NCBI GenBank assembly: GCA_024650095.1 | Contig: JANKMV010000023.1 | Location: forward strand, 6,859 to 13,425 | Length of the DNA stretch: 6,567 nt | Source of the DNA: Bacillota bacterium | Lineage (GTDB): Bacteria > Bacillota > Dethiobacteria > Dethiobacterales > Dethiobacteraceae | Reading direction: 5' to 3' | Shown: positions 1-5,336 of the stretch, one piece after another | Layout of the letters: every line of letters begins with the position of its first letter | Position numbering within the stretch: the first letter of the stretch is position 1 | Made by a program: the position numbers and the translations under genes | The notes under the pieces: generated by a model | Told to the model about the DNA's origin: nothing | Databases searched by the model: none | Seen by the model: only the letters and a program-made list of their open reading frames with translations

Positions 1-20
1 TTAAAGGCAGACGATAAGGT

Positions 21-1109
21 CTATATGAAACCACGCTCATCATCTTCAAACTTTTTAAATAACCTAGTTCCTGGAAGTGGAGTCAGGATAGTTGTCTGCA
101 TAACATCTACAGGGCTTTTAACTATATATTCAATTCTTTTTTCGAGTAATTCTGATGAATCATTATCCAGACCATATATAAACGCTACCAGAACAGCAAT
201 TTTGTGACGATTGATTTTCGCTATTACATCCCTATACTTATCCGGACCTACTTTTATATTCATTTTCTTATTAATACTACCTAAAGATTCTTCATCCTCA
301 GCTTCTAGGCCTAAAAATACCATTTTACAACCACTTTTTGCAGCATATTTAAGCACCTCGTCATTATCAGCAAAATTAATTGAAGCCTGACAAAACCAAT
401 CTTTTTTGATCCCTTGGCTTATCATACCTTTAAACAACTTTATAGCACGTTCATTAGCATTTATTCCGTGCCCCAGAATGTTGTCATCAACAAAAAATAT
501 CATTTTTTGTGGTATACTCTTTACTTCATCTAAAACATCGTCAATAGGCCTTTGTCGGTATTTATGCCCATTGAATTGAGTAACTGAACAAAACTCGCAA
601 TCCATAGGGCAACCTCTGGCTGTTTGAACTGCTCCGAACATGTATCCGCCATGAAATAAATCATGTCTCGCTTTTGGGATGATATCTGCGTTTATTAATT
701 CTCCTTGATAAATACTCTTTAGTTTACCATTCTCAAAATCAGAAATCACTGTTGCCCATATACTCTCAACCTCACCTATTACAACCGTATCTACATAAAT
801 TCGAGCCTCATCAGGCACCATGGAGGCATGTATTCCGCCTATTATTGTTGAGATACCTCTTTCACGATATTCTTTCGCGATATCATAAGCCCTTTTTGCT
901 GACGCAGTGAAAGCCGTTATTCCTACCAAATCTGCTTCTTCAAACTCAAAAGCTTCAATATTTTCATCAATTATCTTAACATTCCAATCATCTGGGGTAA
1001 GTGCAGCAATTATACCTAAACCCAAGGGAGGGAATCGAGAACTTCTATTAATGGTTAGCCCTGTTTTACAAGGATTTGATGGGTTGATTAATAATAATTT
1101 CTTCTTCAT
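21..1109 (-). CDS. B12-binding radical SAM protein, C-terminally short
   Basis: A 362-residue radical SAM enzyme of the cobalamin-binding class; substrate unknown. Residues about 4-140 form the Rossmann-like B12-binding region (RFPPLG at 25-30, GGIHAS at 91-96). The radical SAM core follows, with the cluster motif Cys167-x3-Cys171-x2-Cys174, FVDDN at 206-210 and the late-barrel TPLPGTRLF at 343-351. A classic DxHxxG cobalamin-ligand motif is not visible, which is common in this class. The ATG at 1107-1109 has AAAGGA 10 nt upstream. From memory, close relatives continue for roughly 60-100 residues after the LPGTRLF motif; here a TAG at 21-23 ends the frame 11 residues after it, and the six codons left to the window edge stay open. 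The gene may be a recent nonsense mutant, be shifted, or be a genuinely short form. It is the last gene in the leftward direction and is separated from the ABC gene by a terminator. Confidence 0.88.
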   Translation of the reverse strand: MKKKLLLINPSNPCKTGLTINRSSRFPPLGLGIIAALTPDDWNVKIIDENIEAFEFEEADLVGITAFTASAKRAYDIAKEYRERGISTIIGGIHASMVPDEARIYVDTVVIGEVESIWATVISDFENGKLKSIYQGELINADIIPKARHDLFHGGYMFGAVQTARGCPMDCEFCSVTQFNGHKYRQRPIDDVLDEVKSIPQKMIFFVDDNILGHGINANERAIKLFKGMISQGIKKDWFCQASINFADNDEVLKYAAKSGCKMVFLGLEAEDEESLGSINKKMNIKVGPDKYRDVIAKINRHKIAVLVAFIYGLDNDSSELLEKRIEYIVKSPVDVMQTTILTPLPGTRLFKKFEDDERGFI

Positions 1110-1156
1110 ACCCGCTCATTCCTTTCATAATATCTTAATACTCACCCCAGAAATAG

Positions 1157-1173
1157 TGATATCAGTGATATCA
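1157..1173. promoter_or_regulatory. Tandem palindromic octamers upstream of the radical SAM gene
   Basis: Two copies of the self-complementary octamer TGATATCA are separated by a single G, which also makes a perfect 9-bp tandem repeat (GTGATATCA at 1156-1164 and 1165-1173). They lie about 50 bp upstream of the radical SAM start. Such paired palindromes are typical of a dimeric regulator site, but no regulator can be named. No convincing -35/-10 pair was found next to it; an AT-rich TATTATATAT stretch lies further upstream on the minus strand, near 1217-1227. Confidence 0.35.
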
Positions 1174-1327
1174 TAGAATGTTGGAAACTCGCATAAGTCT
1201 GCCGTATCCACTCTCATATATAATATTTACATTATTCGTCACTCATGACTTAGGTTCCTACCTAGTTTTCATAATCGGCTAATTTCCTGCAAAACAAATA
1301 CAAGGATCACTCTTCTTCAAATTATGC

Positions 1328-1357
1328 AAAAAAAGACGCCATCAATAATGATAACGT
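1328..1357 (-). terminator. Rho-independent terminator after the ABC gene
   Basis: On the minus strand a 9-bp stem (1349-1357 with 1336-1344, including two G-T wobbles) closes a TTAT loop. It is followed by C and seven T residues (plus-strand A run 1328-1334). It lies 28 bp downstream of the ABC stop codon, so it ends the arsR-ABC transcript and separates it from the radical SAM gene. Confidence 0.75.
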
Positions 1358-1384
1358 TTTATGAAATTTATCTATATTATAGTA

Positions 1385-2806
1385 TTAGACTGATTCTTGA
1401 ATATCAGATGAGGACCACTGTCTGTTATACAGTTCTTGATATAAGTCGCAATGACACAGCAGCTCAGCATGTGTCCCATATCCTGCTATTTTCCCATTTT
1501 CTAAGACGAGAACTTTCTGCGCGCGCCTTAGTGTTGTGAATCTGTGTGCTACAATCAAAACAGTTCTTTCTTTTGTAAGGTTGTCAAGCGCTTTTTGTAT
1601 CATAACTTCTGTAGATGCATCCACACTTGATGTTGCCTCATCAAGAATCAAGATTGGACGGTCCGCGAGAACAGCACGCGCAAACGCAATCAGTTGCCGC
1701 TGCCCCCCTGACAAGTGGCCGCCATCTTCTCCGACCTGCGTATCATATCCCTGAGGCAGCTTTCTGATAAAATCGTCCGCGCAGGCGATGATTGCTGATT
1801 GCTCTACATCGGCATCGCTGGCTTCCAATCTGCCATATCGGATGTTTTCCCGAATGGTATCATCGAATAAATACACCTCCTGTGAGACCAACATAACATT
1901 TTTGCGAATGTCCTGAATCTTCATGTCACGAACGTCAATTCCGTCAATTTTGATTGCCCCGCTGCTACTATCGTAAAGCCTCGGAATAAGCCTGATTAGA
2001 GTGGATTTGCCTGCTCCTGTCGGGCCGACAATTGCTGTGATTTGACCTTCCGGCAGTTTAAGGTCGAATCCATCCAAAATGTTCTTGCCTTCCTCATAAG
2101 CAAAATCGACCTGCTCGAAGGAGATTTCTCCTTTTAAAGGCGAATTTAGTTTAACCGCTTGTTTGGGAGAGTTAATTTTAATCGGTATTTGAAAATAATT
2201 GTAGATTCTTTCTGCTGAAGCCGCAGCGTTCTGATAAACACCATAAACCTGACTAATGTTCCGAAGCGGGACAAAGAACCGATTGGTGTAGCTGATGAAC
2301 GCTATAATTACGCCTACTGTTACTGCACTTTCGCCATTAATAATCATTAAGCCTCCGAATAGAACGGTGAGAGCCGTGCTTATTGCTGAAGTGAAAGACA
2401 TGAATGGAAAAATCAGTGCTGTTGCACCTGCTGCCTTGATTTGTGCCTTAAATGCGTCCATATTGAGCTTTTCAAAAGAATTCTTGTTCTCCGATTCCTG
2501 TGACATCGCCTTTACGACGCGAATACCGGCCAGGTTTTCTTCTACCCCAGCGTTCATTTTCCCCGACATCTCACGTATTGAGCCGTACGCTTTGCGCATA
2601 AACCTGCCAATATACATTATGCCGAAAAATATCACCGGAACAACAAGCAAGACAATTGCGGCAAGTTTTGCGTTCATGATAAACATGATTACCGCAACAC
2701 CGACAACCGTCAGGAAATCACTTAATAGGTTTGTGACTCCGCTAGTAATCAATTCGGCGAGATTGTTAACGTCTCCAGTCTCTTTCGGTTTCTGCCAGTA
2801 TTTCAA
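1385..2806 (-). CDS. ABC exporter (TMD-NBD fusion), 5'-truncated
   Basis: Half-transporter of the multidrug/lipid ABC exporter type, acting in the cytoplasmic membrane. The nucleotide-binding domain (residues about 225-460) is complete: Walker A GPTGAGKST at 261-269, Q-loop Gln309, signature LSGGQ at 365-369, Walker B ILILDE at 385-390 with catalytic Glu390, and H-loop His421. The membrane domain is not complete: only four of the usual six helices remain (about 25-65 and 127-175). The protein is 473 residues where this class usually has about 570-590, and homology appears to begin at TGDVNNLAELI (10-20), which in full-length exporters follows helix 2. The only upstream start is a TTG at 2804-2806 inside arsR, with AAAGGA only 2 nt away; an in-frame TAG lies just beyond. 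Probably a deletion remnant. If translated at all, it would be coupled to arsR, and export activity is doubtful without helices 1-2. Confidence 0.85.
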   Translation of the reverse strand: MKYWQKPKETGDVNNLAELITSGVTNLLSDFLTVVGVAVIMFIMNAKLAAIVLLVVPVIFFGIMYIGRFMRKAYGSIREMSGKMNAGVEENLAGIRVVKAMSQESENKNSFEKLNMDAFKAQIKAAGATALIFPFMSFTSAISTALTVLFGGLMIINGESAVTVGVIIAFISYTNRFFVPLRNISQVYGVYQNAAASAERIYNYFQIPIKINSPKQAVKLNSPLKGEISFEQVDFAYEEGKNILDGFDLKLPEGQITAIVGPTGAGKSTLIRLIPRLYDSSSGAIKIDGIDVRDMKIQDIRKNVMLVSQEVYLFDDTIRENIRYGRLEASDADVEQSAIIACADDFIRKLPQGYDTQVGEDGGHLSGGQRQLIAFARAVLADRPILILDEATSSVDASTEVMIQKALDNLTKERTVLIVAHRFTTLRRAQKVLVLENGKIAGYGTHAELLCHCDLYQELYNRQWSSSDIQESV

Positions 2807-3050
2807 TTTCCTTTGCTAGCGCTCTGATCTGTTCGCCATCCACATCGTAATGCATAAAGTATCCGCGCCTTTCTCCAATCAGCAAACCGGCTTCTCGCAA
2901 TACTTTTAAGTGTTGGGATATGGTAGCATCTGTCAAATCGAGACGGCGCGCCAAAGCCCCTACGCAATAGTTATGCTTTAGCAACAGCTTTACTATTTTC
3001 AGTCTTGTGTCGTCGGCAATTGCCTTCAAGACTATAATGGTTTTTTCCAT
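2766..3050 (-). CDS. ArsR/SmtB-family winged-helix repressor
   Basis: A 94-residue dimeric DNA-binding repressor of the ArsR/SmtB family. The opening KAIADDTRLKIVKLLL (9-24) and the recognition-helix region TDATISQHLKVLREAGLL (40-57), followed by a wing (GERRGYFMHYDV, 59-70), are diagnostic. Only one cysteine (Cys29) sits where metal-sensing members carry a Cys-x-Cys pair in helix 3, so the inducer cannot be assigned. The ATG at 3048-3050 has AGGAGG at 3057-3062, spaced 6 nt. A palindrome upstream is the likely autoregulatory operator. The last residues (DWRR) come from DNA that the ABC gene reads in another frame. From memory, relatives of this type carry a longer, often Cys-rich tail after the LAETER-like segment, so the C-terminus is probably an artefact of the deletion that fused the two genes. 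The DNA-binding core looks intact. Confidence 0.9.
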   Translation of the reverse strand: MEKTIIVLKAIADDTRLKIVKLLLKHNYCVGALARRLDLTDATISQHLKVLREAGLLIGERRGYFMHYDVDGEQIRALAKEIEILAETERDWRR

Positions 3051-3067
3051 AATGTCCCTCCTTTCAT

Positions 3068-3083
3068 TTAAGCGTACACTTAA
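3068..3083. promoter_or_regulatory. Near-perfect palindromic operator of arsR
   Basis: TTAAGCGTACACTTAA reads the same on both strands except for one symmetric pair of positions (7 of 8 half-site pairs match). It lies between the putative -10 box and the ribosome site of arsR, which is where ArsR-family proteins usually bind to repress their own operon. The link to this ArsR is inferred from position. Confidence 0.65.
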
Positions 3084-3093
3084 GTAAAAGAAT

Positions 3094-3123
3094 AGTATAT
3101 CAATTTGATTAAGTTAATACTAA
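3094..3123 (-). promoter_or_regulatory. Putative promoter of arsR-ABC
   Basis: TATACT (3094-3099) is a good -10 hexamer. With 18-bp spacing the -35 candidate is only TTAGTA (3118-3123). Transcription would start near 3087-3088, placing the palindrome just inside the transcript start. The -10 is credible and the -35 is weak. Confidence 0.4.
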
Positions 3124-3140
3124 ATTAGAGGCCCCTGGGG

Positions 3141-3185
3141 AAAAGAAAAAACACCGCCGGCTTTAATTACGTTGCTGACGGTGTT
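3141..3185 (-). terminator. Orphan rho-independent terminator
   Basis: On the minus strand a 12-position stem (3174-3185 with 3150-3161, one C-A mismatch and one G-T wobble) encloses a 12-nt loop. A T-rich tract follows (plus-strand A-rich 3141-3151). No minus-strand gene lies directly upstream. It would stop leftward transcripts coming from the tmRNA fragment or vapBC, and so insulates arsR. Confidence 0.65.
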
Positions 3186-3244
3186 CGCCTTATCCAGACT
3201 TGTACTTGCTACTGATTGCTTTGTCCAACTCCCTTATTAGAATC

Positions 3245-3361
3245 ATGGCAGCTAGAGGCAACAACAGATTTTACACTTGTGGAACAGATCTTCGGAAAGG
3301 ATCAAAGGCATGTAAAAGAAATGGTGTAAGTAAAAAGAAACTGCGGTCAAAAATACTTTAA
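3245..3361 (+). pseudogene. Remnant resembling a serine-recombinase zinc ribbon
   Basis: A 38-residue plus-strand frame with the pattern RFYTCG, KGSKAC, then NGVSKKKLRSKIL. This resembles the second half of the zinc beta-ribbon domain of large serine recombinases, where a tyrosine-rich strand with one Cys is followed by a Gly/Lys turn, a second Cys and a helix starting with a conserved 'I/V-x-x-x-x-L-E' pattern. The frame is open upstream to 3179, but the sequence there does not look like a recombinase. No catalytic domain is present, so if the match is right this is only a fragment. The identification rests on pattern recall; no alignment was run. Confidence 0.35.
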
Positions 3362-3403
3362 TAAGAGAATTTTCATTATTGTGCTTTCCAGGCAGTCTAG
3401 AAG

Positions 3404-3628
3404 ATGAAATTCGGCGAAGTTACAGCTAATTCGAGATAACTTAAAAACTATGTGACAAGAATCAAGGTGATGCTGCCCCATGAACAACAACGCATGTTAT
3501 CTGATTACATTATTTCTGTAATGGCCGATCAGTTCTCGGATAGTTTTAAGCTGATACATAAGATATCAATACAGGGTCAAGAAAGCAGTCTAAACGTCCT
3601 CGAAAAGGCGCTGTATTTTGGCCTCTAG
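3404..3628 (+). pseudogene. Decayed plus-strand ORF cut by the tmRNA fragment
   Basis: An ATG at 3404 opens a frame interrupted by TAA at 3437-3439. It then continues for 62 codons (KVMLPHEQQRMLSDYI..., ending EKALYFGL) to a TAG at 3626-3628. That stop codon is formed by the first bases of the tmRNA fragment (3625 onward), so the original protein appears to have been cut there by the rearrangement. The amino-acid composition looks protein-like (alternating hydrophobic and charged residues, helical), but I do not recognise the family. No ribosome site was seen for the downstream part. Confidence 0.3.
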
Positions 3629-3816
3629 CACACTTGTTATTCCCTTCTCCGTTGGCTCTGCCAACCGTGGAGTCGGTAGCCTGATTAGTCGGCGCCCGGA
3701 TTTACCACTACAGGCTCGCGGTAAGCGGACGAGCTACTTAATTAAGCAGCTAATGCGTAATTATTGTTGGCAGTTAAGCCTTTTCCATGTTGTTGTCCGT
3801 CCATGGTCCTGACTCG
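3625..3816 (-). pseudogene. ssrA: Partial second tmRNA gene (ssrA fragment) with its own tag
   Basis: These 192 bp match 5622-5816 of the larger tmRNA gene at roughly 90 percent, with a single-base deletion and a few gaps near the 5' side. The fragment keeps the stem before the tag, the tag reading frame (minus strand 3742-3771: GCC resume codon, then codons for ANNNYALAA, then TAA) and the following pseudoknot region. It lacks the last pseudoknot, the T-arm and the acceptor stem, so it cannot be charged with alanine or work as tmRNA. The tag differs from the other copy at two residues and one silent site, and the frame is intact, so the fragment descends from a tmRNA that was functional when the two diverged. 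A plus-strand ORF across it is spurious. Confidence 0.8.
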
Positions 3817-3860
3817 TTGGCCTTGTTAGCCCAGAGATCATCAAAGCACAAAGTTATTTA

Positions 3861-4268
3861 CTATAGCGATTTCAAAACGATGAGTTCCGAAACGTAATTG
3901 GACATTAAATCAAAATCGCTGTCATTATGAAGCAAAGCTAACTTATTCTCAATAGCGGTAAGAGCAATAAGTACGTCGAGCGTACTTCGTGGGGTTACAC
4001 CTTTACGCCTTAACTCAAAATATATTCTGGCAGCCTTCTCATAGGTAGAAGCTTCTGGCTCTAAGTAAAAAATTTGCTGACTTGAAAGATATTCTTTCAG
4101 TGTATTAAACTCTGTCTCATTTCTCGCCCCCTGCAAAATCTCTTGATAAGTGTATGACGATATTCCAAAAGGGATATCTCGGGACAGAACATCTTTAAAA
4201 AGCTCTGTTTTCTCATCAACTTGTCCTTTTAAAAAACCAATAAGAACAGAGGTGTCAACTAATACCAT
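3861..4268 (-). CDS. vapC: PIN-domain toxin VapC
   Basis: A 135-residue PIN-domain ribonuclease, the toxin of a type II toxin-antitoxin pair; VapC proteins cleave tRNA or rRNA in a Mg2+-dependent way. The acidic catalytic set is in place: Asp5 (VDTSVLIG), Glu43 (YQEIL), Asp98 (STLDVLIALTA) and Asp116/Asp118 (HNDSDFD). Length is typical. The ATG at 4266-4268 lies 3 bp after the antitoxin stop, with AAGGGG inside the end of vapB as ribosome site, so the two are translationally coupled. No frameshift or missing catalytic residue is seen, so the toxin looks active and its target is unknown. The gene ends 45 bp before the ssrA fragment, and no terminator was found between them. Confidence 0.92.
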   Translation of the reverse strand: MVLVDTSVLIGFLKGQVDEKTELFKDVLSRDIPFGISSYTYQEILQGARNETEFNTLKEYLSSQQIFYLEPEASTYEKAARIYFELRRKGVTPRSTLDVLIALTAIENKLALLHNDSDFDLMSNYVSELIVLKSL

Positions 4269-4271
4269 ATG

Positions 4272-4472
4272 TTAACGCCCCTTTCTCATTGATTTATAAT
4301 CATAATCGTCGGCAAATTTAATCTTACCCTGTAATTCATTTAAATCCATGCGTGTATGGCGTTGTACAAACTCGACTAAAGCCCTGTCAACTACATCCTT
4401 TTTCGTAGTTAATCCAGAAACACGCATAGCCTGCTCAATAAGATTATCATCAATTACAATATTAGTACGCAA
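4272..4472 (-). CDS. vapB: VapB-type antitoxin
   Basis: A 66-residue antitoxin that should bind VapC through its C-terminus and its own promoter through the N-terminus. It opens with RTNIVIDDNLIEQAMRVSG, the ribbon-helix-helix style start typical of VapB (TNIxIDDxLixxA), followed by TKKDVVDRALVEFVQR. The C-terminal half is charged (FADDYDYKSMRKGR), as expected for the toxin-wrapping tail. I chose the TTG at 4470-4472 rather than the ATG 36 bp upstream (4508), because AGGAGGTG lies 7 nt before the TTG and because the ATG falls upstream of the predicted transcript start. First gene of the vapBC operon. Confidence 0.88.
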   Translation of the reverse strand: MRTNIVIDDNLIEQAMRVSGLTTKKDVVDRALVEFVQRHTRMDLNELQGKIKFADDYDYKSMRKGR

Positions 4473-4494
4473 ATTTATACACCTCCTCATACAC

Positions 4495-4524
4495 ATTATA
4501 TTACACATAAAATACCCCTGTCAA
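4495..4524 (-). promoter_or_regulatory. Consensus sigma-A promoter of vapBC with direct repeats
   Basis: TTGACA (4519-4524) and TATAAT (4495-4500), both perfect consensus, are 18 bp apart. The start of transcription would be near 4488, leaving a short leader with the ribosome site. Two 7-bp direct repeats (TACACAT on the plus strand, at 4490-4496 and 4502-4508) are 12 bp apart and flank or overlap the -10, a likely site for VapB/VapBC autorepression. Confidence 0.8.
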
Positions 4525-4533
4525 TCGTAAAAT

Positions 4534-4588
4534 AACAAAAAAGCCAAGTCATAAGACTTGACTGTTGCCACCTATTTGGTGGAGGCGA
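4534..4588. repeat. 55-bp direct repeat, copy 1: ssrA 3' end plus terminator
   Basis: This matches 5462-5516 at 52 of 55 positions with no gap. It contains the 3' acceptor strand CGCCTCC-A-CCA of tmRNA (minus strand, 4577-4587) and the whole ssrA terminator hairpin with its T run. Homology stops abruptly one base beyond the acceptor stem, where the T-arm should begin. In tRNA and tmRNA genes this is where insertion of an element leaves a duplicated 3' end, so the block may be an attachment-site scar. Confidence 0.8.
4537..4560 (-). terminator. Duplicated ssrA terminator
   Basis: On the minus strand the 6-bp stem CAAGTC/GACTTG closes a 4-nt loop, followed by GC and six T residues. It is the same hairpin as at 5465-5488 with one loop change. 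It now lies just upstream of the vapBC promoter and should isolate vapBC from leftward read-through. Confidence 0.65.
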
Positions 4589-4802
4589 ACCGTACCGTTT
4601 CGTATGTACAATTTCTCTAGTTGGGTATCGGCATAGTGGTAATCCTAACGTGGGGAATGAGTTTTGATTAATCGACCTAGTAGTGTGGAACTAACGGACA
4701 CGCTGGCGGCTCAAAAACCTTTTCCACATTCAGAACACTATTGTTCGAAAACACACATCCTCGCCCACTCTTGACGACATTACTTGGAATACAGAATGAT
4801 AG
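4589..4802. other. Unassigned non-coding stretch inside the direct-repeat island
   Basis: About 210 bp with no plausible gene on either strand; frames are short and without ribosome sites. Base composition looks more GC-rich than the operon beside it. On the minus strand a hairpin is visible (TTCGAACA against TGTTC-T-GAA, 4729-4749, one bulged T). A GTGGAAAAGG decamer there also occurs in the tmRNA body, but no tag or T-arm can be found. It may be debris of an insertion element or of a further decayed tmRNA copy; I cannot decide. Confidence 0.3.
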
Positions 4803-4825
4803 TTAAAAGCAGCGTTGCACTACTT
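4803..4825 (-). terminator. Weak terminator after the small membrane protein gene
   Basis: A 6-bp stem with one G-T wobble (minus strand AAGTAG/CTGCTT, 4820-4825 with 4807-4812) closes a 7-nt loop and runs into a short T stretch, 12 bp after the stop codon. The position is right but the U-tract is short. Confidence 0.4.
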
Positions 4826-4837
4826 GAAAAGGGTACC

Positions 4838-5011
4838 TTACAAATCTTCAATATTCATTTTATCTAATTCCTCTTGTTGCTGAGTTTTCTTCCTTTTTTG
4901 TTGCGCATTATAGCGAATAAAATATTTAACTATGAAAAATAGACAGACTGGAATTCCAATAAAAAAAATCAAAGACATAAACATTTCCAAAAACCCTATC
5001 CTACCAAACAT
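4838..5011 (-). CDS. Small single-pass membrane protein (57 aa)
   Basis: A small ORF with one clear membrane segment (residues about 8-31, MFMSLIFFIGIPVCLFFIV core), then a charged, Gln/Lys-rich cytoplasmic-type tail (NAQQKRKKTQQQEELDKMN) ending at TAA 4838-4840. The positively charged residues after the helix suggest the C-terminus is inside. The ATG at 5009-5011 is 2 bp after the stop of the DUF2089-like gene and has a strong GGAGG 9 nt upstream, so the two genes form an operon. No family name can be given. By the company it keeps, it may be a membrane partner or target of the regulator, as small membrane proteins often accompany DUF2089-type genes in Firmicutes (recalled, not checked). Length and ribosome site make it a real gene. 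Confidence 0.72.
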   Translation of the reverse strand: MFGRIGFLEMFMSLIFFIGIPVCLFFIVKYFIRYNAQQKRKKTQQQEELDKMNIEDL

Positions 5012-5013
5012 TT

Positions 5014-5313
5014 TTATTTTCCTCCAATCTGTTTTTTATATTCTGAAATCAATACCTTTGCTGTTTCTAACTCAATTTTTTCATTAATTGCAAGACGTTT
5101 TATAAGCGCGATAAAAGGTTCGTTTGCGGTGTCTTCATTAACTTGAATTTTTTGTATCAGCTTATCGAGCCTGAGCCTTACAGTCGGGTAAGTAACACCG
5201 TACTGATGAGCAATTTCTTTCAATGAACCCGATGACAATATAAATTTTTTTATAAATGATACATCTTCATCATCAAGATTAAGCATCCAACTAGGAACAA
5301 TCTCTATCGTCAT
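5014..5313 (-). CDS. DUF2089-like helix-turn-helix protein
   Basis: A 99-residue protein whose centre (residues about 28-53, GSLKEIAHQYGVTYPTVRLRLDKL) is a sigma70-region-4/DUF2089-like helix-turn-helix. The preceding DDEDVSFIKKFIL matches the lead-in of that family. Larger DUF2089 proteins begin with a zinc ribbon; this one lacks it, as do the short clostridial versions. The C-terminal part (IALIKRLAINEKIELETAKVLISEYKK) is helical and resembles the short 'EKGEI..eeA..LL' motif of the family. The ATG at 5311-5313 has AGGAGG 6 nt upstream. It is cotranscribed with the small membrane protein gene and preceded by a promoter overlapped by palindromes, which suggests autoregulation. Role unknown; DNA binding is inferred from the fold. 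Confidence 0.82.
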   Translation of the reverse strand: MTIEIVPSWMLNLDDEDVSFIKKFILSSGSLKEIAHQYGVTYPTVRLRLDKLIQKIQVNEDTANEPFIALIKRLAINEKIELETAKVLISEYKKQIGGK

Positions 5314-5336
5314 AACATGCCTCCTTTAACAATATT

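Noticed and set aside
21..23. TAG as a pyrrolysine codon
   Set aside because: There is no downstream evidence in the window and no pyl genes; a nonsense or frameshift change is simpler.
1110..1327. Cobalamin riboswitch upstream of the B12-binding radical SAM gene
   Set aside because: No B12-box or conserved core sequence could be found in the leader on either strand.
2295..2819. Plus-strand 174-aa ORF
   Set aside because: It lies wholly opposite the ABC gene, has no ribosome site and a composition typical of an antisense shadow; the minus-strand frame has all ABC motifs.
3618..3812. Plus-strand 64-aa ORF (…SVGSANRGVGSLISRRPDLP…)
   Set aside because: It is the antisense of the ssrA fragment; this peptide is a well-known kind of false ORF over tmRNA genes and has no ribosome site.
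4484..4508. ATG at 4508 as the start of vapB
   Set aside because: It lies upstream of the predicted transcription start and adds 12 unlikely residues; the TTG at 4470-4472 has the strong ribosome site.
4589..4622. Group II intron domain V (GTACGGTTC on the minus strand)
   Set aside because: Only the 3' strand resembles domain V; the matching GAGCCGT-like 5' strand at the right distance is absent, and no maturase is present.
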